DNA from: Raffaelea ambrosiae
Taxonomy: Eukaryota > Ascomycota > Sordariomycetes > Ophiostomatales > Ophiostomataceae
Length of the DNA: 64,000 bases
Assembly (NCBI GenBank): GCA_002778195.1
Contig: PCDI01000001.1
Span: forward strand, 2,420,453 to 2,484,452
Direction of reading: 5' to 3'
Part shown: piece by piece, positions 49,039 to 60,492 of the stretch
Numbering within the stretch: the stretch's first letter is position 1
Layout of the letters: each line of letters opens with the position of its first letter
Notes under the pieces: generated by a model
Databases searched by the model: none
What the model was told of the DNA's origin: nothing
The model's input: only the letters and a program-made list of their open reading frames with translations
Made by a program: the position numbers and the translations under genes

Positions 49039-51995
49039 ATGGCCACCGAGACGTACGACGGTGCCATCGGCATCGATCTGGGTATGTGAAATTTTTTTTT
49101 TCTGCCGGTCGCCTTCCCGGACGACCTAGATGAGATTGTGCTGGGGGTCGAACCCATTGCGAAGAAAACACAAAAAGACACAGAAGAATTCCAAAGGGAC
49201 CAAAAGATACGACCAAAAGAGGCGGAACAAACAAACGACGGAAGAGAAGATCACCCAAAAAAAAAAGACACAACCCTTGAAAGGACCAATGGCTGACTGG
49301 ATTTCCCTTCTCTTCCAGGTACCACCTACTCCTGCGTGGCCACCTACGAGGGCAACAATGTCGAGATCATTGCCAACGAGCAGGGTAGCTTCACCACGCC
49401 CTCTTTCGTGTCGTTCACGGCCGAGGAGCGCCTGATCGGTGAGGCTGCCAAGAACCAGGCTGCCATGAACCCCACGAACACCGTCTTCGACGTCAAGTAT
49501 GTTGCACAGCTCAAGCCGAGGCACTCTCCCGAGGCACCCTCGGGCGCTCTTGAACACTCTTGGGATACATGTCCAGATTGCTAACAATCCCCCCCCCCCT
49601 CCACAGGCGCCTGATTGGCCGGAGATTCGATGACCCGACTGTCAAGAAGGACATGGAGTCGTGGCCCTTCAAGGTCGTCGACGAGGACGGCAACCCCAAG
49701 GTCCAGGTCGAGTACCTCGGCGAGACCAAGACCTTCTCTCCCCAGGAGATCTCCGCCATGGTTCTGACCAAGGTACGAAGAACTCGGGACCTTTTTCTGT
49801 CCAGAACCAGGACGACCTGCTAACACGCACGCCTCCACACAAACAGATGAAGGAGATTGCCGAGACCAAGATCGGCAAGAAGGTCGAGAAGGCTGTCATC
49901 ACCGTGCCTGCCTACTTCAACGACAACCAGCGCCAGTCCACCAAGGACGCCGGTGCCATTTCCGGCCTGAACGTGCTGCGCATCATCAACGAGCCCACGG
50001 CTGCTGCCATTGCCTACGGTCTGGGCTCGGGCAAGTCGGGCAAGGAGCGCAACGTGCTGATCTACGATCTGGGCGGCGGCACCTTTGATGTCTCGCTGCT
50101 GAACATCCAGGGCGGCGTCTTCACCGTCCGTGCCACGGCTGGCGACACCCATCTGGGTGGCCAGGACTTTGACACCAACCTGCTGGACCACTGCAAGAAG
50201 GACTTTACGCGCAAGACCAAGAAGGACCTGGGCGGCGACGCCCGCGCCCTGCGCCGTCTCCGCACCGCCTGCGAGCGCGCCAAGCGCACCCTGTCCAGCG
50301 GCACCCAGGCCACCATCGAGATCGACTCGCTCTTTGACGGCGAGGACTACAGCATGCAGATCACCCGTGCCCGCTTCGAGGAGCTCAACAGCGTCGCCTT
50401 CAAGGGCACCCTCGACCCCGTCGCCCAGGTCCTCAAGGACGCCGCCATCGAGAAGAGCGGCGTCGACGAGATCGTCCTCGTCGGCGGCTCCACCCGTATC
50501 CCCAAGATCCAGAAGCTCCTCAGCGACTTCTTCAACGGCAAGAAGCTCGAGAAGAGCATCAACCCCGACGAGGCCGTCGCCTACGGTGCCGCCGTCCAGG
50601 CCGGTATCCTCTCCGGCAAGGCCACCTCGGCCGACACCGCCGACCTCCTGCTGCTCGATGTCGTTCCCCTGTCTCTGGGTGTCGCCATGGAGGGCAACAT
50701 CTTTGCCCCCGTCGTTCCTCGCGGCCAGACTGTCCCCACACTCAAGAAGGTACGTCATGTTTGCGATTTTTTGTTGTACCGTGCTCTGTGTTGCTGTGGA
50801 TGCTCTCATCTTTGTTGATGCTCTCATCTTTGTTGATGCTCTCATCTTTGTTTATGCTCTCTCATCTTGGTTTGTTGATGTGTTGTCTTCTTTTTTTCCT
50901 CTTCCTTTTTTTCACGTCTTTGAGCCCGTTCTCTACGCTGTCTTGGAACCCGTTCTCCTTTTGGGGGGGGTCTCGTATACTATGTCTTTGAGGCTCTGCC
51001 CACCCCGCCTTGTGCCTTCCTTCCTCGGTTATGGCGGCGGTAACACAGTCGTTCCTTCCCCAATGGTCACAACATCTATTGCCTTTGAACCCACCGCCCC
51101 ACATTTCAGCCTCGCAGCCTTGCCACATCACCCATTTTGCATTCGAGACATCGTGACAGCATCACAGCATCGCAACACGGCATTTCTTTGGAATCCCATT
51201 GCTAACTTCTACAGCGCACGTTCACTACTGTGGCGGATCAGCAGCAAACGCAAGTCTTTTCCTTTCCTTCTTGTTTCATGCTCGATCAGTTCCCATTTTG
51301 ATCTTGGCTTGTCCCGATCCTGATCAGACGCCCCTGTGGCTGCTTTTGATTGATTGTACCCGTCATACTAACACCCTCTGCAGTGTCCAATTCCCTGTCT
51401 ACCAGGGTGAGCGTGTGAACTGCGAGGACAACACCTCCCTCGGCGAGTTCACTCTGGCCCCCATCCCGCCGATGCGCGCTGGCGAGCCGGTCCTCGAGGT
51501 CGTCTTCGAGGTCGACGTCAACGGTATCCTCAAGGTCACCGCCACCGAGAAGACCTCGGGCCGCAGCGCCAACATCACCATCAGCAACTCTGTCGGCAAG
51601 CTGTCGAGCGCCGAGATTGAGAAGATGGTCGATGGTGAGCCCCCCCCCCCCCTTTTCCTCACATAGATTCCTACCCACCAGGAACGCTCTTACACAAGAA
51701 AATTGACTGACAACCCCTTTCCCCAGATGCCGAGAAGTTCAAGACCAACGATGAGGCGTTTAGCAAGCGCTTCGAGGCCAAGCAGCAGCTGGAGTCGTAC
51801 ATCACCCGTGTTGAGGACATCATCTCGGACCCGACTCTGTCGCTGAAGCTGAAGCGCGGCCAGAAGGACAAGATCGAGCAGACGCTGAGCGACGCTATGG
51901 CCCAGCTCGAGATTGAGGACTCCAGCGCCGAGGACCTGAAGAAGAAGGAGCTGGCCCTGAAGCGCCTGGTCACCAAGGCCATGTCCCAGCGATAA
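49039..51995 (+). CDS. SSB1: Ribosome-associated Hsp70 chaperone, Ssb type
   Basis: Ssb binds nascent chains at the ribosome together with the RAC complex (Zuo1/Ssz1). Seven exons give 614 residues: 49039-49081, 49319-49496, 49607-49772, 49847-50749, 51215-51249, 51384-51634 and 51727-51995. Hsp70 signatures are intact: IGIDLGTTYSCVA, IYDLGGGTFDVSLL and VLVGGSTRIPKIQ. The start MATETYDGAIGID, the length, and the C-terminus KELALKRLVTKAMSQR without EEVD identify Ssb rather than Ssa. Exon 5 is only 35 nt and is followed by an intron that begins GC (GCAAGT) instead of GT; only this join gives the expected ADQQQTVQFPVYQGE. Intron 4 is 465 nt and contains an 18-bp repeat. GC-rich, highly biased codon use suits strong expression. 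Confidence 0.98.
50800..50878 (+). repeat. 18-bp tandem repeat in SSB intron 4
   Basis: The unit tgctctcatctttgttga is repeated three to four times with minor changes close to the 5' splice site of the longest intron of the gene. Confidence 0.85.
51250..51383 (+). other. GC-AG intron of SSB
   Basis: The donor reads GCAAGT after codon part AC, the branch point TACTAAC is at about 51366-51372 and the acceptor is CTGCAG. It is the only non-GT donor I needed in the window. Confidence 0.85.
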
Positions 51996-52987
51996 GCGTC
52001 TCGCCTCGCCGCCCCCTCCCCCCCCCCCTTCCCCCTCCTGCTCCACGCCTTCTTTGTAGAATTAAAAAAAAAATGATGTGTGGTGTGCTTGTGTGTGCGT
52101 CTCTTTGCTTCGTCCACTTTTTTATCTGTTTCTGATCAACAGATGAACAAAGGACGAGTGAGGGCGAACCCGGTACCAAAGGACGGCTTTTTTTTTTTTT
52201 TGATAACGTGAGAAGGGGAAAAGAAAAAAAAGGAAGTTTATAGACAACAGGCCCCGTCTAATGGGAAAGAAAAGGAAGAAAAAAAGGGAGGGGAAGGGGG
52301 TGGGGGGAAGAAAGATGGACATGGGATTTTTTTTTGGGTTCTCTCTTTTTTTATTTGTTTATTTTTTATTGCACCCATCTATGGAAGGGGAAAGAAAAAA
52401 AAATGACGGAAGAGATTGTGCGAAGGGGAGGAAAGGAAAATGGGAGTTTTTTTTTTATTTATTCCTGGAAAGCGAAAAAGAGAATTTCACGGACCGGAGC
52501 AACAGAACGTGAAGAGAGAGAAAAAAAGACTCTTTATTGTCCACACGAAGGGGAAAGGAAGGGGGGGGGGCTGGTTTGGTTTGTGTGTTGTTTTGTGTAT
52601 TGTGTCATGGCTGTTGTCGTTGTTGTTCCGATTTGGCTGTGATCTTTCGCTTTTTTTTTTTTTTTTACTTGCGTGCTTTCCGGCAACAGCAAAAAAAAGT
52701 TCTTTCTCTTTACTTGTTTCTTCATGGCTGTTTATTTTCTCTTGATCTCTCCATCTCTCTCTCTCTCTCGATTTCTTACTCTCCAACTCTTACGCGCTCC
52801 CTGATACCTGGCTGGATGGAACTAGACTGGAAAACAAAATCAAAAGCAGTGTCTCGAAGGGAGGAACATGCAGATGAGAAGAAGGAAAAGTGAATCCGAT
52901 GTGTGACCTCGGACAGTTGGTCCAACGTGCAGTCGATACACACTCCTAGTCCACGACAGAACGGAACGTACCCCTCTCCCCCATCCC
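51996..52987. other. SSB 3' flank and AA9 3' flank
   Basis: Simple-sequence-rich DNA: C runs just after the SSB stop, many A and T runs (52180-52460, 52640-52670) and a short CT repeat at 52750-52770. No gene is visible. Confidence 0.6.
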
Positions 52988-53862
52988 TCAGCACTTCAAT
53001 GGATCCGGCCCGGGCGGCTTGTAGTCCGTCGGCACCGGGTAGTAAATGTTCACCACCAGCCCCTTGTCGGTCGGCTTGTAGACGCCCGGGATGGACACCA
53101 GGTCGGTGGTCGGCAGGGCGGTGGTGCCCGGGGCGCCGGTGACGGACAGCTGGGCGCACGAGATGTACAGCTGGGCGCCGCCGACGGCGCTGGCGCTGTG
53201 GAGGGCGATGTGTTCGACGCGCAAGAGGTAGTCGCCCGAGGGGAGGCATGGGGGGATGGTGAGGTCGAGGGTGGTTTTTCCTGTTGGTTAGCATAACGGG
53301 CCGGTACGTGGGGGGCATGTAGGCAGGAAAGGAGACGGTGCTCGGGGAGACATGTAGGCAGGAAGGGAAAGGTACCCTGGGACGGCCATTGGAGACCGTT
53401 GGCGACGGTGGGATAGTCCTGGTAGATCTTGAACCAGACGGGCCCCTCGCCGGTCATGGACGCGGCGGTCTGGCCCTCGGGCGCCCGGGCCATCCAGAAC
53501 GACAGCGGGCCCGGGTGGGTGACGGACGTGGTGGCGACGTAGGCCATGGTGTCGCCGGCGGTGATGTTGCGGGTCTGGGCGCCCTCGTCGCCGGCGGCCA
53601 GCTGGTAGCACGTCATGGCCGGGGCGGTGACGTCGGTGACGGGCCCGTTGCTCTGGAAGTTGGTGGTTTTGCGGACGTTGGCCCAGTCGGCGGTGCGGAC
53701 GCCGCCTATGACGGTGTTTTTGAAGACGTCTGCGGCGTGTTAGTGGGGGGGTTTTTCGCGTTGCACGCCGCAGTGCAACTACAGACTATGCTCTAGCCTC
53801 CGCTTACAGTGTGCCTCGCTGGCCGAGGCCAGGAGGGCAAGCGCAACGGTGCCGGTCTTCAT
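52988..53862 (-). CDS. AA9 lytic polysaccharide monooxygenase
   Basis: AA9 enzymes are copper oxygenases (formerly GH61) that cleave cellulose chains oxidatively outside the cell. Three minus-strand exons (53862-53808, 53729-53376, 53280-52988) give 233 residues; introns are 78 and 95 nt. The signal peptide MKTGTVALALLASASEA is followed directly by His18, which becomes His1 of the mature enzyme and, through its amino group, half of the copper brace. The second ligand is His90 in VTHPGPLSFWMA. His164 (IALHSA) and the axial Tyr175 in AQLYISCAQ are present. Cysteines at 59, 148, 178 and 233 can form the usual disulphides. There is no CBM1 or GPI tail. Confidence 0.96.
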
Positions 53863-55127
53863 GGCGAGGGGTGTTCTTGGGGAGGTCCGGTCAGCCTGCC
53901 AAAAAGGCGAAAAGGGGGGCAGACGTGTGTCTATAAGAAGGCGCACAGGGCGAGGACCTCTTGGGCCTTGGAGGACCTCTTGGGCCTTGGGGGATCGTTT
54001 GGGGGGGGGGGTCGTCCCCTGGTCCGACGGGGGTTCGAGGGAAGCCGCCCTTCCAAGACGGACTGCATGCCCCGCGAACGGCATGCGTGCGCGCACGCCA
54101 GGCCAGGTGCCGAAGAAGACACTATGGCTGGCACTATGGCATGGAAGCGAAGGAGGCACTATACGCCACGGAATCAGAGAGCCGCGCACACGGCCGGGTA
54201 AATCGAGAGGACGTGGTGGGAGCCATGGTCTGGCCAGTCGGCGTTTTGCCCGATAGTGTACGTGTAGCGCGTGTACACGATTCTGTGCCGGATAGCAAGT
54301 AGCCTGGGGGGGGGCCATGTGGACGCTGTCAGTGTGCGTCGCGCCGAGACGGGAGACGGAAAGACGGAGCGTGGATCGCGTGGACGCCGAGCAAGCCACA
54401 AGGGACACACGCACTTACACGCAGAGGCACGTGCTGGTTCGTTTGCTGGTTGGTGTACTGTTTTGTCTGCTGGCGTCGTTTGGTGCACTGCTGGCCTCCA
54501 GCAGTCTACAGCATGCTCTTCCCAGCCAAAAAGCGGACGCCACGTCCCAGGACATCCGAGCTGCACTGAATGGCCGGTGCCGCATGGACGTGGCATGGTC
54601 GTTCGCGCGTGCCAGCATCGTGCCCGGCTTGCTTGTCCCGCCGGGCAGCCGCCGACAAGGTGCCTCCAGCCTTCCAGTGACACAACAGACGAACCAGCCC
54701 AACCTCGGCTCTCTGGGGCAAGAGCGACCGAGCTCCGTTCGCCTCCCTTGCTCCCCCCCCCCCAATCAGGCTATCCGTTCTTAGGTAAGCGCTCCTCACA
54801 TGGCAGCGGCTGGGCTGTCCCCATTTTGAAAGCCTCACCATGGGACTGAATGTACACGGTAATTACCATCATGGGTTCCCATCCATAAAAAGTCGATGGA
54901 AAAGCCTGCGCCCCCATGGGCCATTGGGTCTGCTCTTTGTCCTCTTTTCTTTTGTCTTTTTCGACAGACCACCATCTGTAAGTGCCGCAACAACTTTTCG
55001 CAAGAACTCTTCCTCATGCCAGTGAATGATTCAACAAGCCCCATTGGCTCGGATTGAACAGCTTCTATTACAAAACAAAGAACAAAAAAAAGTCTTCTTT
55101 CCATATCTCTCTCCCCCCCCCCTCCCA
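53863..55127. other. Divergent region between the AA9 gene and PANB
   Basis: No convincing gene. Contains G runs (about 54000-54011), C runs (about 54755-54765) and a C/T-rich leader ending at the PanB start. Both promoters must lie here. Confidence 0.55.
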
Positions 55128-56318
55128 ATGCCCTCTCATCCGGTCGGCATGGCCGCTGCAGCCTCGGCGTCGTCGGCGTCGCTGGTCCGGCGCGTAGCTA
55201 CATGCTCACCGTCCCGGCCGCCTAGCCTATTCTTGTTGCCCCAATCCCTCCTCCCCGTGCTGGCGACGTCATCGCCACGGCACGCGACACTGTATCACCA
55301 CCACCAACACCACCACCAACACCACCACCAACACCACCACATCCGCGCCTACTCGTCCCACGCCCCCATGGCCAGCGATGCGCCGCCGGCGCCGCCCAAA
55401 AAGGTCACCCTCGCCACCCTGCGCGCCCTCCACCGCCGGCAGGAGCCCATTGCCGTCATGACCGCCCACGACTTCCCGTCGGGCCACGTCGCCGACGCCG
55501 CCGGCATGGACGTCCTGCTCGTCGGCGACAGCCTCGCCATGGTCGCCCTCGGCCTGCCCGACACCAGCGCGGTCGGCGTGGACGAGATGCTGCTGCACTG
55601 CCGGTCGGTGGCGCGCGCCGCCCGCCGCGCCCTGGTCGTCGGCGACCTGCCCATGGGCTCGTACGAGATCGGCCCCGCCCAGGCGCTCGCCACCGCCATC
55701 CGCTTCGTCAAGGAGGGCCACGTCCAGGCCGTCAAGCTCGAGGTCCGCGACGGCCGCGCCATGGCGCCCACCATCCGCGCCATCACCGCCGCCGGCATCC
55801 CCGTCCTGGCCCACATCGGCCTGACGCCCCAGCACCAGCACGCCCTCGGCGGCTTCCGCGTCCAAGGCAAGACCGCCGCCGCCGCCCGCCGCGTCCTCGA
55901 CGACGCCCTGGCCGTCCAGGACGCCGGCGCCTTTGGCGTCGTCATCGAGGCCGTGCCCGCCGAGGTCGCCGCCATCGTCACCCAGAAGCTGTCCGTGCCG
56001 ACCATTGGCATCGGCGCCGGCAACGCCTGCTCGGGCCAGGTGCTCGTGCAGGTCGACATGACCGGCCACTTCCCGCCGGGCCGCGCCCTGCCCAAGTTTG
56101 TCAAGCAGTACGCCGACCTGTGGTCCGTCGCCCGCACCGCCCTGGAGTCGTACCGCGCCGACGTCAAGAGCCGGGCCTACCCGGCCCCCGAGCACACCTA
56201 TCCCATCCCGCCCGAGGAGCTGGCGCAGTTTGCCAGGGCGGTCGAGCACACGGCCGAGGACACCGTCGAGCACACCGTCGAGCATGGCGTCGCGCAGGCT
56301 CAAAAGAAGACGGCGTAG
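55128..56318 (+). CDS. panB: 3-methyl-2-oxobutanoate (ketopantoate) hydroxymethyltransferase
   Basis: PanB adds a hydroxymethyl group from methylenetetrahydrofolate to alpha-ketoisovalerate, the first committed step of pantothenate (CoA) synthesis; the fungal enzyme is mitochondrial. A single exon gives 396 residues from the ATG at 55128. An in-frame ATG at 55026 would add 34 residues; a third is at 55149. The N-terminus to about residue 85 is Ser/Arg/Ala-rich, like a mitochondrial presequence, with an unusual HHHQHHHQHHHQHHH tract. The PanB core follows: VMTAHDFPSGHVADAAGMD, VLLVGDSLAMVALG, LPMGSYE, AVKLEV, VLAHIGLTPQ, GVVIEAVPAEVA, TIGIGAG and CSGQVLVQVDM. The C-terminal repeat AEDTVEHTVEHGVAQ is probably disordered. 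Confidence 0.96.
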   Translation: MPSHPVGMAAAASASSASLVRRVATCSPSRPPSLFLLPQSLLPVLATSSPRHATLYHHHQHHHQHHHQHHHIRAYSSHAPMASDAPPAPPKKVTLATLRALHRRQEPIAVMTAHDFPSGHVADAAGMDVLLVGDSLAMVALGLPDTSAVGVDEMLLHCRSVARAARRALVVGDLPMGSYEIGPAQALATAIRFVKEGHVQAVKLEVRDGRAMAPTIRAITAAGIPVLAHIGLTPQHQHALGGFRVQGKTAAAARRVLDDALAVQDAGAFGVVIEAVPAEVAAIVTQKLSVPTIGIGAGNACSGQVLVQVDMTGHFPPGRALPKFVKQYADLWSVARTALESYRADVKSRAYPAPEHTYPIPPEELAQFARAVEHTAEDTVEHTVEHGVAQAQKKTA

Positions 56319-56682
56319 GGGGGGGGGAGCACGTCGAGGGGGTTGTGCTGTCGATGGAACGCGAGAGGACTGTGTCATGTCCATTGTCTGATGATGTACC
56401 CCGAGTGTTTTCCATGTTGGGTAGGTTGTCCCGGCCCGGATACCAGTGTTTTTTTTTTTTTTTTGGCTCGCAATATAGTCATACCATAGCAGCATAGCAG
56501 CATAGCAAAAGCATAGCAGCATAGCAAGAGCATAGCAAAAGCATAAAAGCGTTTTTTGTCCCCCTTTTCCGTTTCGTCCGTGGGTATGTCGTGATGCTTC
56601 CCCCCCTCCCCCAAACAAGATCTTTTGTGTCTTTGTGCCTTTGTGTCTTTGCGTCTTGGCTGTTCTTCTTCTTCTTGGGCCC
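56319..56682. other. PANB / ATG12 convergent 3' region with a short repeat
   Basis: Between two stop codons. It contains a T run at 56450-56464 and, at 56478-56550, imperfect repeats of catagcag and catagcaaaag. Confidence 0.7.
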
Positions 56683-57330
56683 TCACCCAAACGCGGGCGT
56701 CAACGAGTACGACACGTTCAGCTGGTCGTTGGCGTCCTTGAAACACCGGTGCAGGTTCCCGACCACCTCGTCCAGCGCCGGCGCAAACGACGAGTTCACA
56801 TACAGAAACACGCTCTCCGACGCCCGCACCCGCAGCGCCCGCCGCACAAACGCCACCACCACTTCGAACTTTTGCGTCGACGTGATCTTTCTTCGCACTT
56901 CGCCCCCTCCTCCTCCGCCTCCTCCTCCAGACGACGCTGCCAGAGGAGGCGCCGATCCGACCGGCTTGAAGCGCACGACGACCTTGTCGCGGGCAAACGC
57001 GCCCGCCTGGGCGAGGGCGGCCGTCGCGTCGCGGGGCAGGTGGAGGAGGACCGTGGACGCGGTCATGGTCAGCGGCAGCTCGGGGCTGGCCGGGCGGTCG
57101 GGCAGCAGGGACGGCGAGGAGGACGAGTTGGACGAGGGCGAAGGCGGCGGAGGTGGCGAAGGAGACGGCTGTTGTGGTGGTGGTGGTGGCGAGGACTCTT
57201 GTTCGGGGCCTTCGTGCTGGTCTTGCTGGTCTTGTTGTCCTGCTTGCTCTTCGACTTCTTGTCGACGCTCTTGCTTTCCCGTCGCCACGCCGGCCGCCGA
57301 CGCGTCATCCGCCGGCTGTATTGACGACAT
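56683..57330 (-). CDS. ATG12: Atg12, ubiquitin-like autophagy modifier
   Basis: Atg12 is conjugated through its C-terminal glycine to Atg5 by Atg7 and Atg10; the conjugate with Atg16 promotes Atg8 lipidation. The single exon encodes 215 residues. Residues 1-90 are Gln/Pro/Ser-rich and disordered. The ubiquitin-like domain begins near residue 92 (STVLLHLPRD), with KVVVRFKPVGSAPPL, then a Gly run (about 135-143) inserted before the conserved region ITSTQKFEVVVAFVRRAL. It continues with SVFLYVNSSFAPALDE and ends LNVSYSLTPAFG with the required terminal Gly. No intron is needed. The start at 57330 is the only upstream ATG in frame. The gene is convergent with PANB. Confidence 0.94.
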   Translation of the reverse strand: MSSIQPADDASAAGVATGKQERRQEVEEQAGQQDQQDQHEGPEQESSPPPPPQQPSPSPPPPPSPSSNSSSSPSLLPDRPASPELPLTMTASTVLLHLPRDATAALAQAGAFARDKVVVRFKPVGSAPPLAASSGGGGGGGGGEVRRKITSTQKFEVVVAFVRRALRVRASESVFLYVNSSFAPALDEVVGNLHRCFKDANDQLNVSYSLTPAFG

Positions 57331-58644
57331 TTGCGTTGTGTGTGGACAGGAGAAGGAAGGGTCGGTCTGTTCAAAGGTCGAAAGTTGGAAGACAGAGAAA
57401 CTGGAAATGACAAAGCTACCAACTACTACCGCGGGGCAGGCACCAGTTATAGCTGTCAGCTCTGTTGACAGCGGGGTCTTCCCGCTCTAGCCGCCTAAAA
57501 CCCCTTACCAGGTAGCCTTGTCTTTCAGCCTCAATCTCACTTGTGTCCTGCTTCACTTGCACAATTGGCTGTCGTAATGATAATCCATCCCATGTTCTCC
57601 CTATCCTATGCAAATACATCTACATATGCGTGATGCGTGTATATGTTCTCTACTCCATATTGCCCCAGCCCCTAAACTCTGCCGCACAATAGTCGCTGCT
57701 GCCAGTCCGGCTCTCCAACCAGGAACCGTAATCAGGAACCGTTATCGGGAACCGTAATCAGGAACCATACCAAAGTAAAAAAAAAAAAAAATTCCCTGCC
57801 CGTTCATCCTTTGCTGCCGCCCGCCCATTACTTCTCCGCCCTCTTGTATCCTCGTCTCTTGTCCTTGTCTCTGGTCTCCGACTGTCCCTTTCGTGCTTTC
57901 TTTGAGAAGAAATGAAAAGAAACGAAAAAGGAATGAAAGTTGAACACAAAAAACACACCAAACACCATCGGTTGCCAAGATAAAACAAGAGAAAAAGAGA
58001 AAGAAAAAAAAAAGAACAGGGTCCTGTAAATGCTGCCGAATCCGACCATGCTACCATGCCGAGATACCGTGGAGACCGATGCTAGAACGAAAGAAGAAAA
58101 TGAAGAGGAAAAGTGAAAGTGAAAATGGCAGAAATGAAAATGAAAAAGATAAAGAACAAAAAGGCACGAAAGCACTAGAGCAGAAACAGGAACCAGGAAA
58201 ACACGTTGCCCCTCCAAGGTATCAGTCGCAACTCCAAACAAGTCGAGTGGATATATGGATGCGTGATGCGTGCGTGATGCATAATGCGTGAAACGGGAAT
58301 GGAACCACCTATTGTCTTTCCTTCCCGCAGGCAATGCTATTGAAAACAAAAACAGACAAGCAATAAAGCCAAAAAAAAATGTGGGAGCAAGCCCCCCAAA
58401 GAGAAACCCATAAGACGTATGCAGACAAACGCGAGGAAGCAATGGCGGAAGCAATAGCGCAGGAAAGAAAAATGCGATGCTTGGTAACGTATTAGACCTT
58501 TGAAGATTGCAAGCAAACGATTCTTATGTGAGCTCTATTAAGTGTCGTTGATGGCTAATTAAGGTTGCATGGTTTGGCGACGAGTCCAATTGGCTGGAGG
58601 GCGGAACTGAACCAGAGCTGGCCGTGTGTCACTGCACTCGAGTG
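57331..58644. other. ATG12 upstream region and DBF4 3' flank
   Basis: No gene is seen. It has a 13-bp repeat at 57721-57772, an A run at about 57778-57790 and A/G-rich sequence at 57905-58200. Confidence 0.55.
57721..57772. repeat. 13-bp tandem repeat, four copies
   Basis: aggaaccgtaatc and three variants lie end to end. It is non-coding. Confidence 0.9.
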
Positions 58645-60460
58645 TTATTGCCATTCGTCAAAGTCGTACTTGGGCGCGCGCGTCAGCTGGCTCAGCAGAT
58701 CGTCGAGGTCGGTCCAGTTCCGGTCATCCTCGGCAAACTTGCGGTGCTTGTGAGAGACGATGTGCTGGGAGGCGGGGAAAAAAGTTCAAGTTAGTACAAG
58801 AAGAGATCGATCAACATGAACAACAAGTGAAAAAAAAAAATAAACACCACTCACATCTTCAAAATCGTCAAACTTGTCCTGGCAGTTCTCGCAGTAGCCC
58901 GGCTTGGGATCGCGTCTCTTCTGCCGCGGCGGCTGCACCGACACGGGCGCGCTCATGGTGCGCTTGTGCTTCTCGTCGTTCGACGCGACATCCGTGTTGT
59001 TCACCTTGGCGCTCAGCTGCTGGGCCGTCGTCGACCGGCCGAGGCTGGTGGAGCGGTAGTTGGGCCGCTGCTGGTCCATGCTCATCTCCGTCAGCCGGCG
59101 CGAGCTGGGGTCCTGCTGTGACGTCGACGTGGCCGTGGACTTTTGCAGCACCTTCCGCTGCAGGCCATGAATCTCCTTGCTTGTGCCGGCCCGCGCACCC
59201 AGTGTGCCGGTCGCCGACGAGATCATCTGCGAGCGGATGGCCGACGTGACGCCGGCTGCTTGCAGGCCCGAAGCCACCGGCTCGCCCGCAAGGCAGCGCG
59301 CCGACTTGGCCCGGCTCGTGAACGCGTTCTGCAGCTGGTGGTCCATGGCGGACGACGCAGCCGCGGAGGCGTTGCTTCCCAGAGAGGCCGCCGACTTGCC
59401 AATGGCAGCAGCCGTGGCGGGAGCCGTGGACGCCGCCGAGGAAACGGACCCGGCCGAGGCCACACCCGCGGCACTGTCATACGCGGCCATCTCGGCATGG
59501 CGCAGGCTGGGAGCGCCAGCCATGGCGGATCCGTGATGGGAGGCCGCGCCACCAGCAGCAGCAGAAGCAGCAGAAGCAGCAGAAGCAGTGTTGTGGCGGC
59601 TGTGGCCGTCCTCCATCTCGGCCAGGGAGCGCTTCCCAGTGACCTGCTTGGGCGCAGCCGCCGCCGCTGCATACTTGCTGGCCAGCGTCTTGTGCAGCGA
59701 GGTGCCCGTCGCGCCCGAGCCACTGCCGGCGGCGGCGGCAGCAGCAGCCTCCCGTGCGGCGACCGTCGACCGCATGCGTGCTCGCCGCTTCTCGGCGCGC
59801 AGTTCCAGCTGGTCCGTATCCTCAACAAAGGGACAGCGCGTGCCGCCGCTGGGCCGCAGCTGCGGCCAGTCGCCCTCCTCGCGGTCGGCCACCTTGGCGT
59901 ACTCGCGCACCATCATCGGCCGCTGCTTCTCTTCAATGTCGTACACATAGATGTACGGGCCCTTGAAGTAGATCAGCTCGCGCGTGGCCACGGTGGGGTC
60001 GCGGTCCGAGGGCCCGCTGTGGCGCTCCTTGTCCAGCATCTGCAGCAGCACCTGGTCGCCGGCAAAGCGCGACGTCGACGCGTGGCTGGCCACGCTGGCG
60101 CTGCCGCCGTTGCGGATGCGCTGGCCCAGCTCGGCACTGCGGTACGGGTCGGGCTCGAGCAGCATATCCAGCACGCGCTGCAGCTTTTCCAGAGACCAGA
60201 TCTTCTTGCCCATGTCGCGGGCCCGCTGCAGAATGTCGGTGCTGCGCGTCGGCTTCGGCTTGCGGATGACGTCTTCGGCCGCGCCAAAGGGCGCCAGAGG
60301 CATGCGGCGGCCGGGCGCCGTCTCAAACAGCTTCCGCTTTACAGGAAGCGAGGTGGTCGGCACAGAGACGTCATTGTGGTTGCGGCTCAGCAGGGACGGG
60401 TTGATGGTCTGCACGTGCTCGTGGCCGACTTCCGGTGCCGGCGCAACGTGGGTTTCTTTC

Positions 60461-60492
<32 letters not shown>

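Noticed and set aside
49082..49318. SSB intron 1, considered as host of a C/D-box snoRNA
   Set aside because: There is a CTGA near the 3' end but no convincing RTGATGA at a suitable distance and no terminal stem.
55269..56690. A 473-codon minus-strand frame opposite PANB
   Set aside because: Shadow of the GC-rich PanB exon; no start context or domain.
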